From the NCBI GenBank assembly GCA_904420205.1, contig CAJFUN010000030.1:93718-157717 (forward strand): DNA of 64,000 bases, read 5' to 3'. A program made the translations under genes and the position numbers. Source of the DNA: Candidatus Parachristensenella avicola (GTDB lineage Bacteria; Bacillota; Clostridia; Christensenellales; UMGS416). Under the pieces are notes generated by a model. It had not been told where the DNA came from, did no database searches, and was given only the letters and a program-made list of their open reading frames with translations. This document shows, one piece after another, positions 43,998-53,621 of the stretch; the stretch's first letter is position 1; the number at the start of each line of letters is the position of its first letter.

Positions 43998-44662
43998 GTT
44001 TTCCCGTAAGATTCGGCCACAAACCGCCGCCGCGCGCATTGTCAGGCGGCAGCTGATTCCAAAGCCGTTTCTTTCTACGGCTGCATGGTTGAATCAAACG
44101 CCGCCAGGGCGCAAAGCAATCGGCGTACCCTCGTTCGTCTGTTAATCAAATGCTTGCAGACGCTTTTGTTCCCACCCATTGCAAGGCGTCAGCCCTCATG
44201 AAATTCTGCCGGAGGCCTCGCGGAGCTCAAAGCGCTTGCTCCCTTCCGGCGCCCGTCACCCTTCCTCCCATCATCATCGCCGCCCCGATCATACCCTGCT
44301 TTGCAATCGTTTTTCATTGGCATGGCGATTGGCCTGCAAAACCGGCCGCCATTGGCGTAGCGCTGCCCAGCGAATGATTGGCTCAAAGAAGGCGGCAACC
44401 GGTCCCCGGACATAATAATACTTTAGTGACGTTTATGACGACGTCGGGCTTGATTAAGGCAATCGGCACGCTGGTCCCGGTCAAGGGGACGGCGCCTCCG
44501 GCGATTTGCTTTCTGTGGCCGCACAGCTGTCCAATCGCTTTTGAAGCGGCAAGGCGCGCACCCGGCCCACCACGCCCCTTCATGCTGCCGCCGGCTTTAC
44601 GATGTAACGCCGGCTGCTTGAACCTTTCTCCGGCCTCACATCGCGTTTGCTACCTGCTTTGC
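43998..44662. other. 665-bp spacer without a recognisable gene
   Basis: Only shadow-type open frames occur (for example 43624-44097 minus and 44378 onward plus), with no ribosome site and no family resemblance. A weak AGCCGT/ACGGCT hairpin lies near 44060-44080. I see no tRNA, terminator series or mobile-element ends. Confidence 0.5.
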
Positions 44663-45067
44663 CTAATCGGTATGCGGCCGTCCACCAAAAATGGATTTCC
44701 AAAAACTCGGGCCTGTCGCCGCATCTTCCGGCTCGCCTTTTTGCAACTTCTGCTGCTCGTGGATATCCCGATGGATGAGGTAATTCAAAATCCCGCGCAG
44801 GGCGATAATACAGCCCACGATGAAGATCTCGCTGAGCTCACGCACCAAAACCGTCCGGAGGATCTCGCCACCCAGCTTAAACTCCAGCGCAAAAGCCATG
44901 GCGCTGGCCATGCGAAGCTGTGCGCCGGGCCTGTGACGCGCATATTCCACCACGCCCCGTATTCCGGCGAACAGGATCAGCACCACGCCGATGGCCTCCA
45001 GGATCAAAATGCTGAAGCGGGTAAAGTCATGCATCCAACCTTCCAAGGTTCCATAGAGCTGCTCCAC
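44663..45067 (-). CDS. DUF1622 family membrane protein
   Basis: 134 residues with three hydrophobic segments: FSILILEAIGVVLILFAGIR, the middle MASAMAFALEFKLGGEILRT and LSEIFIVGCIIALRGILNYL. The GxEILRT and RxxLNYLxxRD patterns match DUF1622, a family of small bacterial inner-membrane proteins of unknown function. The start is GTG with GAGGAAGAAACCA upstream. It is transcribed away from the ATP synthase operon, sharing the AT-rich divergent spacer. Confidence 0.85.
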   Translation of the reverse strand: MEQLYGTLEGWMHDFTRFSILILEAIGVVLILFAGIRGVVEYARHRPGAQLRMASAMAFALEFKLGGEILRTVLVRELSEIFIVGCIIALRGILNYLIHRDIHEQQKLQKGEPEDAATGPSFWKSIFGGRPHTD

Positions 45068-45275
45068 TGGTTTCTTCCTCCCAATCTGTCCATTTTTTTC
45101 GTCATCGATCTATGCTTTCTCCGTAACTTGCTTAGAAGTCTAACATTATTTTTGTAGAAAACAACTATGATTTTAATTATTAAAGAAATCGAGAGCATTT
45201 GAGAGCATTTGCAAGCATTTTATGGATAAAACGTATTTTATCATGCTAAACGCGTTTTTTTCGTTATTTTCCCGC
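45068..45275. other. AT-rich divergent spacer with repeated decamers
   Basis: The composition is much richer in A and T than its surroundings. It holds the DUF1622 and ATP synthase promoters and three tandem decamers at 45191-45220. Confidence 0.6.
45191..45220. repeat. Three tandem decamers upstream of the ATP synthase promoter
   Basis: GAGAGCATTT, GAGAGCATTT and GCAAGCATTT lie head to tail, 55-85 bases upstream of the -35 box of the ATP synthase promoter. One helical-turn spacing suits cooperative binding of a regulator, but no regulator is known. Confidence 0.6.
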
Positions 45276-45304
45276 TTGCATGTTCGGTAAAACAGGTGTA
45301 TCGT
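45276..45304 (+). promoter_or_regulatory. Promoter of the ATP synthase operon
   Basis: TTGCAT (45276-45281), a 17-base spacer and TATCGT (45299-45304), about 60 bases before the first gene of the operon. Confidence 0.6.
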
Positions 45305-45366
45305 ACTGATGATTCAGGAAGAGGGCGTTTTTGCTGTGCCCTCCGGTGAAAAAGGGAGGGATGCCC

Positions 45367-45630
45367 ATGGTACCGCTTGGGATCGCAATGGGGGCTGCAG
45401 GCGGTGCGCTTCAGCTTTGGCTGCTGCGCAGGAGCCTGTCATTCAAATGGTCGCCCGCCCGCCGCATGGCTTTCTTCCTGGTGCGCTTTCTGCTGTGGGC
45501 GGCGCTGTTGGTGAGCGGCGCGCTCATCTCAACGCCCACGCTCATCGCCTTGGTCGCCACCCTGACGCCAATGCTCATTGGTTATCAGGTGACCATTTAT
45601 ATTCGTTTAAGGAAGGAGGATCATTCATGA
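45367..45630 (+). CDS. Small ATP-synthase-associated membrane protein (AtpI/AtpR-like)
   Basis: 87 residues with three hydrophobic segments (GIAMGAAGGALQLWLL, MAFFLVRFLLWAALLVSGAL, IALVATLTPMLIGYQVTIYI). An Arg inside the second helix (FFLVRFLLW) recalls AtpR of N-type ATPases, which has an Arg at a similar place, while its position first in a standard F-type operon matches AtpI. In known systems AtpI helps assemble the c-ring, and AtpR is thought to do so. The second of two ATGs (45367) has GGGAGGG at proper distance. Its stop overlaps the atpB start (ATGA). Confidence 0.7.
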   Translation: MVPLGIAMGAAGGALQLWLLRRSLSFKWSPARRMAFFLVRFLLWAALLVSGALISTPTLIALVATLTPMLIGYQVTIYIRLRKEDHS

Positions 45631-46322
45631 CTAGCAGCCTCATGCTCTCATCGGGCATGAATCTGGGCGAAAGCATCTATCCTGAGATGATTCAGATTGG
45701 AGGCGTCACCCTGCCGCTGTCGGGCATGATCGGTACCGCGCTGGTGCTTATCCTGTTGCTTGTGGCCTATTTCATACGTCGAAGTATGAAAAACTGGCCG
45801 GATACGCCCCGTGGATTGCAGAATGTGATCGAGCTCATCGTGGATACGGTGCATAATTTCGCCAATGACAAAGTCAGCCCTTACGCTGATGCCCTGGCGC
45901 CATTCACGCTGACCTTTATGGTCTATATTCTCTTTGGCACCTGCATCGAGCTGTTCGGCATCCCGCCCATCACCAAAGATATCAACTGCGCCTTGGCCCT
46001 GGGCCTGACCAGCTTTGTTATCGTCAACGTGATGGCGCTGCGGGTGCTGGGGCTTCACGGCCGGATTAAGCATCTGGCTACGCCGTCGGCGGTGGTGCTG
46101 CCCATCAAGGTGCTGACCGACTGCATCGCGCCGCTGTCCATGACCCTGCGGCTCTTTGCCAACATTCTGGTGGGTTATCTTATTATGCACCTGATCTATC
46201 TGTTCTGTCCAGTCATTCTGCCTGGCATCCTGTCGGTATACTTCACGCTGCTGCATGCAGCCATCCAGTGCTACGTTTTTGGAACGCTGAACCTCAACTA
46301 CGTCCAAGAAGCCTTGGAATAG
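45627..46322 (+). CDS. atpB: ATP synthase F0 subunit a
   Basis: 231 residues, hydrophobic with about five to six helices. The essential Arg in the half-channel helix is PLSMTLRLFANILVGYLIMH, and the family C-terminal helix ends in QCYVFGTLNLNYVQEALE. The long open frame begins at 45309 in this frame, but GGAAGGAGG precedes the ATG at 45627, which overlaps the stop of the preceding small gene. With subunit c it forms the ion-translocating interface. Confidence 0.95.
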   Translation: MTSSLMLSSGMNLGESIYPEMIQIGGVTLPLSGMIGTALVLILLLVAYFIRRSMKNWPDTPRGLQNVIELIVDTVHNFANDKVSPYADALAPFTLTFMVYILFGTCIELFGIPPITKDINCALALGLTSFVIVNVMALRVLGLHGRIKHLATPSAVVLPIKVLTDCIAPLSMTLRLFANILVGYLIMHLIYLFCPVILPGILSVYFTLLHAAIQCYVFGTLNLNYVQEALE

Positions 46323-46364
46323 TCGGGTTTGGAACAATATTTTTGTATAATGGAGGAAGAAACC

Positions 46365-46595
46365 ATGGAACTTGGTCTTATCGCTATCGCCGCCGCTATT
46401 GCGGCGCTTACCGGCATCGGCGCCGCTTTGGGTATGGGCTTTGCTACCGGCAAAGCCGTGGAGTCCGTTGCCCGTCAGCCTGAGGCTTCCGGCAAAATCA
46501 GCTCTTCGCTGATGCTGGGCCTGATCATGATGGAGACGACCGCGATTTACGGTCTCTTCGTCGCAATCCTGTTAATTTTCGTCGTGGCAGCATAA
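46365..46595 (+). CDS. atpE: ATP synthase F0 subunit c
   Basis: 76 residues forming a helical hairpin. TM1 carries the GxGxG face (GIGAALGMGFATGKAVES), the polar loop is ARQPEASGK, and the ion-binding carboxylate is Glu57 in LIMMETTAIYGLF. Thr58, Thr59 and Tyr62 resemble the Na-type ligand set (E-S/T-T-x-x-Y), but the TM1 Gln of classical Na c-subunits is Met24 here, so ion specificity cannot be settled. TGGAGGA stands 7 bases before the ATG. Confidence 0.95.
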   Translation: MELGLIAIAAAIAALTGIGAALGMGFATGKAVESVARQPEASGKISSSLMLGLIMMETTAIYGLFVAILLIFVVAA

Positions 46596-46613
46596 AGAAA
46601 GGCGGGGCAACCC

Positions 46614-47102
46614 TTGAATATCAGCGAACTTTTCAACGTAGGAGATATCCTGTGGCACGTGTTCAACACGATTGTGTTGTTTATCGGGCTGCGCTTTCTT
46701 CTGTACCGTCCGGTGCGCAAATTCATGGACGCCCGTACTGAACGGCTGAAGGCGCAACAGGATCAAGCCTCCAGCATCTTGGCCGACGCCCAGGCGCAGC
46801 AGCGCCACAGCAAGGAGCTTGTGCAGCAGGCTGCCACCGAGGCCTCCACCGTGCTGTCCAACAGCGCTGTACAGGCCCAGGCGCAAGCTGACGCCATTGT
46901 GGGCGATGCGCAGGCCAAAGCAAAATCCATCCTGGATCAGGCGCAGGTCGACGCCCAGCAGATCCGCCAGAAGAACATGGAAGCCATGCAGGAGCAGGCT
47001 GTGTCCTTGGCGGTGGATATTTCCTCCAAGATCCTGGAGCGGGAGATTTCTGCCTCGGATCACGAGGATATTATCGAAGAATTTTTGACAAAGGTGAAAT
47101 AG
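46614..47102 (+). CDS. atpF: ATP synthase F0 subunit b
   Basis: 162 residues: an N-terminal membrane helix ([20 protein letters not shown]), then a long Ala/Gln/Glu-rich coiled coil, the peripheral stalk. The TTG start is preceded by AAAGGCGGGG. Normally its C-terminus binds the delta subunit. Here delta's C-terminal domain is fused to alpha in the next gene, which begins one base after this stop. No second b (b') gene is present. Confidence 0.94.
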   Translation: MNISELFNVGDILWHVFNTIVLFIGLRFLLYRPVRKFMDARTERLKAQQDQASSILADAQAQQRHSKELVQQAATEASTVLSNSAVQAQAQADAIVGDAQAKAKSILDQAQVDAQQIRQKNMEAMQEQAVSLAVDISSKILEREISASDHEDIIEEFLTKVK

Positions 47103-47103
47103 C

Positions 47104-48861
47104 ATGAAAGGTGAGCTTTATACAGCCAAGCCCTTGGACGCGTCCACCTTGTCCCGCATCGAGCAGCGCTTTTCGCAGACCGTCGGTGAACCCGTAACCC
47201 TGGAGATGATCGTCCAGCCGCAGTTGCTGGGCGGTATTCGCATCATGCTGGACGGCCAGCTCTATGACGACACCATTGCCGGCCAGCTGGCAAGCCTTGG
47301 CGCTGTGCTAAAGGGCTCGGAAGATCCCAGCGCCAGTCTAAACGACGCGTTTTCCCTTTCCGAGGCTATCCGTTCCCGCCTAAAGAGCTACGAGCGCACC
47401 GTGACGGTTCGCGGGGCGGGGCAGGTGCTCTCCGCCGGCGACGGCATTGCCCGTATCAACGGGTTGGCCGGTTGCCGCAGCGGCGAGCTTGTCGAGCTCA
47501 ATGAGGGCGTATTCGGCATTGCCATGAACCTGGAGCAGGATCGTGTGGATGTTGTTATTCTCAACGACGAAGCGAAAGTGAGCGAGGGTGACGCAGCCTA
47601 CTGCACCGGCCAGGTGCTCTCCGTACCGGCCGGCGACTGCGTGCTAGGCCGCGTACTGAATCCGCTGGGCCAGCCGATCGACGGCTTGGGCCCGCTGGAA
47701 GGCGCGACGACGCTGCGTCCCATCGAGGCGCCGGCTCCGTCCATTCTGGACCGCCAGCCGGTTGATAAGCCCATGGAAACCGGTTTGATTTCCATCGACG
47801 CCATGGTGCCCATCGGCCGGGGGCAGCGTGAACTGATCATCGGCGACCGCCAGACGGGCAAAACATCCGTAGCCATTGATACCATCCTGAACCAGCGCGG
47901 CAAGGACGTAGCCTGCATTTACGTGGCCATCGGCCAGAAAGCCTCTACCGTATCGCAAATTATGGAGACGCTGCAGGCGGCCGGCGCGCTGGAGTATACC
48001 TGCGTGGTATGCTCAACGGCCTCAGATTCGGCCACCATGCAGTATATTGCACCCTACTGCGGCTGCGCGCTGGCCGAGCATTTCATGTATTCCGGCCGGG
48101 ACGCCCTGGTCGTGTATGATGATCTATCCAAGCACGCGGTAGCTTACCGTGCCATGAGCCTGCTGCTGCGTCGGCCGCCGGGCCGCGAAGCCTATCCCGG
48201 CGACGTTTTCTATCTGCACAGCCGCCTTCTGGAGCGTGCCGCCCATCTCAGTGAGGAAAAAGGCGGCGGTTCTATGACCGCGCTGCCCATCATCGAAACC
48301 CAGGCCGGCGATATTTCCGCCTATATTCCCACTAACGTTATTTCCATTACCGATGGACAGATCTTCCTGGATTCCGAACTCTTCCGTGCAGGCAACCGCC
48401 CCGCCGTCAACGTGGGCTTGTCCGTATCCCGTGTAGGCGGCGCTGCTCAGACCAAGGCCATGCGAGCCGTGGCCGGGCAGATGCGTATTGAGCTCGCTCA
48501 GTTCCGCGAGCTGGCGGTCTTCTCGCAGTTCTCGTCGGACATGGATAAAACCACGCAGAGCATGCTGGCCTATGGCGCCCAGCTGACTGAAGTGCTCAAG
48601 CAGCGCAATTCTAACCCCTTGAATACGGCAAGCCAGGTAGCGCTGCTCTTCCCGCTGACCCGCGGGCTTATCCCCAATGATCTGGATCCCGCAGTGCTGG
48701 AGCAGTATAAAGCTGAATTTGCAAGCTTTGTGCGCGACCAATACCCGCCGGTATTTACCACGATTGCCGCCAGCGGCAAGTTGGAAGAAGGCTGCGAGGA
48801 AATGCTGACCCAGGCTGCCGGCCAATGGCTTACCCTACACGGCGCCGGGGAGGGTAAATAG
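47104..48861 (+). CDS. atpA: ATP synthase alpha subunit with N-terminal delta (OSCP) C-domain fusion
   Basis: 585 residues, about 80 more than normal alpha. Residues 1-72 match the C-terminal domain of the delta/OSCP subunit: [20 protein letters not shown], then [20 protein letters not shown] and [12 protein letters not shown], like the delta block VdpsLiGGi..igd..iD.Sv..rL. From about residue 85 standard alpha begins ([33 protein letters not shown]) with Walker [10 protein letters not shown] near 247 and the alpha Arg region [14 protein letters not shown]. No stop, gap or clear internal ribosome site separates them. No gene for the delta N-terminal domain exists in the operon, so delta has been lost as a separate subunit. 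Confidence 0.93.
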   Translation: MKGELYTAKPLDASTLSRIEQRFSQTVGEPVTLEMIVQPQLLGGIRIMLDGQLYDDTIAGQLASLGAVLKGSEDPSASLNDAFSLSEAIRSRLKSYERTVTVRGAGQVLSAGDGIARINGLAGCRSGELVELNEGVFGIAMNLEQDRVDVVILNDEAKVSEGDAAYCTGQVLSVPAGDCVLGRVLNPLGQPIDGLGPLEGATTLRPIEAPAPSILDRQPVDKPMETGLISIDAMVPIGRGQRELIIGDRQTGKTSVAIDTILNQRGKDVACIYVAIGQKASTVSQIMETLQAAGALEYTCVVCSTASDSATMQYIAPYCGCALAEHFMYSGRDALVVYDDLSKHAVAYRAMSLLLRRPPGREAYPGDVFYLHSRLLERAAHLSEEKGGGSMTALPIIETQAGDISAYIPTNVISITDGQIFLDSELFRAGNRPAVNVGLSVSRVGGAAQTKAMRAVAGQMRIELAQFRELAVFSQFSSDMDKTTQSMLAYGAQLTEVLKQRNSNPLNTASQVALLFPLTRGLIPNDLDPAVLEQYKAEFASFVRDQYPPVFTTIAASGKLEEGCEEMLTQAAGQWLTLHGAGEGK

Positions 48862-49737
48862 ATGAGCTCCATCGCTGAAATCCGCCATCATCTGAAGGTG
48901 ATTGACGACACCCATAAAATCACCCGTGCCATGTACATGATCTCCTCGTCCAAGATGCGCAAGGCCGTGGCTCAGGAGGACCGGAACCTGCTGTATTTCA
49001 ACCAGGTCCGTTCCGACATCCGCTATCTATTGGAGTCGGTTTCCCCCATCGACCACCCCTATTTTAAGCATCGGCAGACAAGTCGGGCGGCCTACCTTGT
49101 GATCGCCGCTGATAAGGGCATGTGCGGCGGCTATAACGCAAACGTCTTAAATCTGGCTTATAACCATATGAAGGAGCACGATGAATGTTACCTTCTGACG
49201 GTGGGCCAGATGACGAGGGAATACTTCGAGCGTCTGGGGATCGTCAGCGACATTGAGTTTCTGCATGTGATCCAGGCGCCCAATCTGGAGGATGCCCGCA
49301 ACATTACCTTCCAACTAACCCACCTCTATGAAACCGACCAATTAGACGAGGTATATGTGGTTTATACGCATATGGATTCCATGGCAAAGCAGACGCCTCG
49401 GGTGCTTCAACTGCTTCCTGTGGTGCCTGAAAGCTTTTCCGATGCGGATCTTTTCCACGAACCCTCGACCGTTATCGATTTTCATCCCTCCCCTAAGGCT
49501 GTGCTGGATGTGCTGGTGCCCCAGTACCTGATCGGCCTGACCTACGCCACCCTGGTGCAGTCCTATGCCAGCGAGCAGTGCGCCCGTATGGCCGCCATGG
49601 ACGCCTCCAACCGCAACGCCGACGAAATGAGCGCCAAGCTGACCATTGAGCTCAACCGCGCCCGTCAGGCAGCCATTACCCAGGAGCTGACGGAGATCAT
49701 CGCCGGTGCTGATTCTATGGCCCAAATGGAGGGCTAA
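48862..49737 (+). CDS. atpG: ATP synthase F1 subunit gamma
   Basis: 291 residues. Central rotor shaft: N-terminal helix SIAEIRHHLKVIDDTHKITR and MISSSKMRKA, a middle Rossmann-like domain with AADKGMCGGYNANVLNLA, and C-terminal helix ELNRARQAAITQELTEIIAG. The start abuts the alpha stop. Normal length and motifs. Confidence 0.94.
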   Translation: MSSIAEIRHHLKVIDDTHKITRAMYMISSSKMRKAVAQEDRNLLYFNQVRSDIRYLLESVSPIDHPYFKHRQTSRAAYLVIAADKGMCGGYNANVLNLAYNHMKEHDECYLLTVGQMTREYFERLGIVSDIEFLHVIQAPNLEDARNITFQLTHLYETDQLDEVYVVYTHMDSMAKQTPRVLQLLPVVPESFSDADLFHEPSTVIDFHPSPKAVLDVLVPQYLIGLTYATLVQSYASEQCARMAAMDASNRNADEMSAKLTIELNRARQAAITQELTEIIAGADSMAQMEG

Positions 49738-49781
49738 CCTGAACCCATATCACGGAAGGCCGTCAATCCGGCCACCCGTAA

Positions 49782-51185
<1,404 letters not shown>

Positions 51186-51186
51186 G

Positions 51187-51603
51187 ATGGCCGCCACCTT
51201 TGACCTATCGATCATCACGCCGGAGAACGAATTCTTTTCCGGCCAGGCCGATATGCTGGTGTTGCCCTGCGAAGACGGCGAAGTCGGCATCATGGCCAAT
51301 CATGCGCCCATGATTGCCTCCATTCCGCCAGGCGAGCTGCGCCTCTGCGTTGACGGGCAATGGCGGCTCGTCAGCGTCAGCGACGGCTTTGCTACCGTTA
51401 CGCCGGAGCGCGTCCTCGTGCTGGTGCAGACGGCGGAGCGGCCGGAGGATATCGACATAAATCGGGCGGAACGGGACCGCCGCCGCGCCATGGAGATTTT
51501 GCGCCAGCAAAAATCTATGCGCGAATATGCCAGCGCTAAGGCGCTCATGGCCCGGGCGATGGTTCGTCTGAAGGTCTCCAAGCACAATCATATCAACCAA
51601 TAA
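51187..51603 (+). CDS. atpC: ATP synthase F1 subunit epsilon
   Basis: 138 residues: N-terminal beta-sandwich (FDLSIITPENEFFSGQADML, EDGEVGIMANHAPMIASI) and a C-terminal helical hairpin (AERDRRRAMEILRQQKS), the region that inhibits ATPase activity in many bacteria. The start at 51187 has the family N-terminus; upstream in-frame codons are inside atpD. Last gene of the operon, followed by a terminator. Confidence 0.94.
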   Translation: MAATFDLSIITPENEFFSGQADMLVLPCEDGEVGIMANHAPMIASIPPGELRLCVDGQWRLVSVSDGFATVTPERVLVLVQTAERPEDIDINRAERDRRRAMEILRQQKSMREYASAKALMARAMVRLKVSKHNHINQ

Positions 51604-51606
51604 CCC

Positions 51607-51640
51607 AAGGACCGCGGCGGGGTTTCCGCCGTGGTCCTTT
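51607..51640. terminator. Terminator of the ATP synthase operon (shared with HIT gene)
   Basis: Fourteen-pair stem AAGGACCGCGGCGG / CCGCCGTGGTCCTT with a 5-base loop (one G-T pair) and a TTTT tail, placed between converging atpC and HIT genes. Confidence 0.85.
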
Positions 51641-51643
51641 TGC

Positions 51644-52048
51644 CTATTTCATCCGCAGCGCCTCGGCCATCGCCTCCCGGGATGTTGCCGCGCCCGGCAG
51701 ACTTGGCCATGCGTCTACCCCATCGCCCTCCCGCCGGGGAATGATATGAATATGCAGGTGGGGAACCGATTGCCCGGCGCTGGCTCCGCTGGCATGGAGC
51801 AGGTTGACGCCCTGATAGCCGCAGCGTGTCACACAATGGCGCGCCACGCGCCGTACGCTCTCCATCAGGTGCGCCAACGTTTCTTCATCCACATCCAGCA
51901 GGCTTTCACAGTGCTTCTTGGGGATGGCCAGCATGTGGCCGTCTACATCCCCGGCCACGTCGAGTATCACCAATGTTTCAGCGTCCTCCGCAATCTTCAG
52001 GCAGGGTGCCGTTCCCGCAACGATTTGGCAGAACATACAATCTTTCAC
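51644..52048 (-). CDS. HIT family nucleotide hydrolase
   Basis: 134 residues. Histidine triad at residues 97-101 in SVPHLHIHIIPR, with HASGASAGQ before it, as in HinT-like purine nucleoside phosphoramidases. The N-terminal CMFCQIVAG could bind Zn together with later His. GTG start with AGAGAGGGAAAATCCA upstream. Housekeeping role: cleaves AMP-lysine or adenylated compounds. Faces the ATP synthase operon tail to tail. Confidence 0.93.
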   Translation of the reverse strand: MKDCMFCQIVAGTAPCLKIAEDAETLVILDVAGDVDGHMLAIPKKHCESLLDVDEETLAHLMESVRRVARHCVTRCGYQGVNLLHASGASAGQSVPHLHIHIIPRREGDGVDAWPSLPGAATSREAMAEALRMK

Positions 52049-52165
52049 TGGATTTTCCCTCTCTTCCTTTCAAAGCGAGCCGCAAATGCAAGATTCCTGC
52101 GAAGCAGATTGCCATTCATCACGACTTTTTTACTTATTCTCCAAGAAATTCCTTATTCTTTTTAC

Positions 52166-52193
52166 TTTACAGGGAAGCCAAATTTGTTATAAT
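52166..52193 (+). promoter_or_regulatory. Promoter of the MFS transporter gene
   Basis: TTTACA (52166-52171), 16 bases, TATAAT (52188-52193). A small GC hairpin with T5 follows 7 bases later and may attenuate transcription. Confidence 0.65.
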
Positions 52194-52199
52194 AGGCTT

Positions 52200-52221
52200 G
52201 CGCCGTTACGCGGCGCTTTTT
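52200..52221 (+). terminator. Attenuator-like hairpin in the MFS leader
   Basis: GCGCC / GGCGC stem with a 7-base loop and TTTTT directly after it, between promoter and start codon. It looks like a short intrinsic terminator in the 5' leader. The stem is only five pairs, so its effect is uncertain. Confidence 0.45.
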
Positions 52222-52256
52222 CCATGTATTATGAACCGGGGAAAGGAGATCTCCCA

Positions 52257-53483
52257 TTGAACCACGACCTTTTGCCGCCCGAAAAGCGTTCCCTACGGGC
52301 GAAGTTCTGCGTGATGCAAGTATCCTATTACTGCACCACCGCCTCCTTCAATTCCTTTGCCGTCACGTATTTTAGCGCCAACGGCCATTCCGCCGCCGCC
52401 ATAGGCGTGATGCTGGCCCTCTTCACCTTAGCCGCTTTTGCCGGGGCCTTTCTTTTCGGCCAGCTATGCGATCGCCTGCATAACCATAAACAGGTCTTCA
52501 TTTGGTCAAACGTCGCCATGCTGGCGCTGACGGCGCTGGTCTACTATGGTGTGCACTCGCCCCTTCTCGCGGCGCTATACGCCCTGCTTGGGTTGCTGAT
52601 TACGCCCATCGCCAGCAACATGGATACCTGGGTGCTAAAATGCTTTTACGAAACGCCTCAGGAATATGGGCTCATTCGTGGCTGGGGCTCCTTAGGCTAC
52701 GCGTCCTTTACCCTCTTTTACGGGGTGCTCATCAATCGTTTTGGCTTTGGCATCATGTTGCCCTTCACGGCAGCTTTCGTGTGTATCAACATTGCCTCCG
52801 CCTTCTTCATACCGGAGGCGCCCGCCCTGCCCGACGCCCAGTCGCAACCTACCGAACGCGGCGGTTTGCTGGCCCTCGTAAAGCAAAAGCGTTTCAGCAT
52901 CCTGCTCGCCGCCCTTCTTTTATTGGGCCTGACCCACTGCCCGGTATATCAATATGTCGCCATGATCTTTGATTCCATCGGCGCCAGCGTTACCTACCAG
53001 AGCCTGGCGCTGTCCTTCAGCGCTTTTACCCAGGTGCCTATGATGATGCTGGCCCGTCCGCTCAGCCGTTTTTCGCCTTACGTGCTGCTGCTGGGCGCTT
53101 GCGGTCTCTATCTTGTCAGCAATGCCATCATCGGCTTCTCCGCCAGCGCTCTGGTGGTGCTGGGCGGCTATCTGATCGCGGGCCTGGCCTACGGCCTGCT
53201 GCTGCCCACGCTGCGCCAGGCCATCCTGGTCAGCTCCACGCCGGAAACCCGCACCACGGCCCAAAGCATGGCTGACGCCTTTTTCGGCTCGCTGGCAGGC
53301 ATGGCCTCCTCTCTGGCGGGCGGCTTCATCCTTGATGCCTTTAACGTGCCCACCCTGCTTGGTATTGCCTGCGTCGTCGCCTTACTGGCCGTTCCGTTGC
53401 TGGCAGCGCTTTTGCGTATGTCGAAGCAGACCGCGCCCGATCCTGTCCGCAATGCGCTTAAGCAGCAGCCGCGTCCGCAATAG
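52257..53483 (+). CDS. MFS transporter
   Basis: 408 residues with about twelve hydrophobic helices. The loop 2-3 signature GQLCDRLHNHKQVFIW and the gate motif RGWGSLGYASFTLFYGV resemble the LacY/PPP (sugar or aromatic acid) branch of MFS. The open frame starts earlier, at 51918, but the TTG at 52257 has GAAAGGAGATCTCCCA before it and the family N-terminus follows. It has its own promoter. The substrate is unknown; single-gene context gives no clue. Confidence 0.88.
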   Translation: MNHDLLPPEKRSLRAKFCVMQVSYYCTTASFNSFAVTYFSANGHSAAAIGVMLALFTLAAFAGAFLFGQLCDRLHNHKQVFIWSNVAMLALTALVYYGVHSPLLAALYALLGLLITPIASNMDTWVLKCFYETPQEYGLIRGWGSLGYASFTLFYGVLINRFGFGIMLPFTAAFVCINIASAFFIPEAPALPDAQSQPTERGGLLALVKQKRFSILLAALLLLGLTHCPVYQYVAMIFDSIGASVTYQSLALSFSAFTQVPMMMLARPLSRFSPYVLLLGACGLYLVSNAIIGFSASALVVLGGYLIAGLAYGLLLPTLRQAILVSSTPETRTTAQSMADAFFGSLAGMASSLAGGFILDAFNVPTLLGIACVVALLAVPLLAALLRMSKQTAPDPVRNALKQQPRPQ

Positions 53484-53495
53484 CGATTTCCTCTA

Positions 53496-53521
53496 AGTCA
53501 GCCTTACGGGCTGGCTTTTTA
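53496..53521 (+). terminator. Terminator after the MFS gene
   Basis: Eight-pair stem AGTCAGCC / GGCTGGCT (one G-T) with a 5-base loop and TTTT, just past the MFS stop codon. Confidence 0.75.
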
Positions 53522-53621
53522 TTGGTCACGCCGCCTTCGGCCCCTACCGTCGTGCAATTTGTGCGTCAGCCTTTACCGGCTCCTCTCCCCTTATTATCAC
53601 AGCGCCGGCTTTCCCAATCTG

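Noticed and set aside
44378..45157. 259-codon plus-strand frame
   Set aside because: It covers the DUF1622 gene in antisense; the minus-strand gene has a family match and a ribosome site.
47104..47360. Separate short atpH gene followed by atpA
   Set aside because: There is no stop, and I see no clear internal ribosome site before the alpha part, so a single fused chain is the simpler reading.
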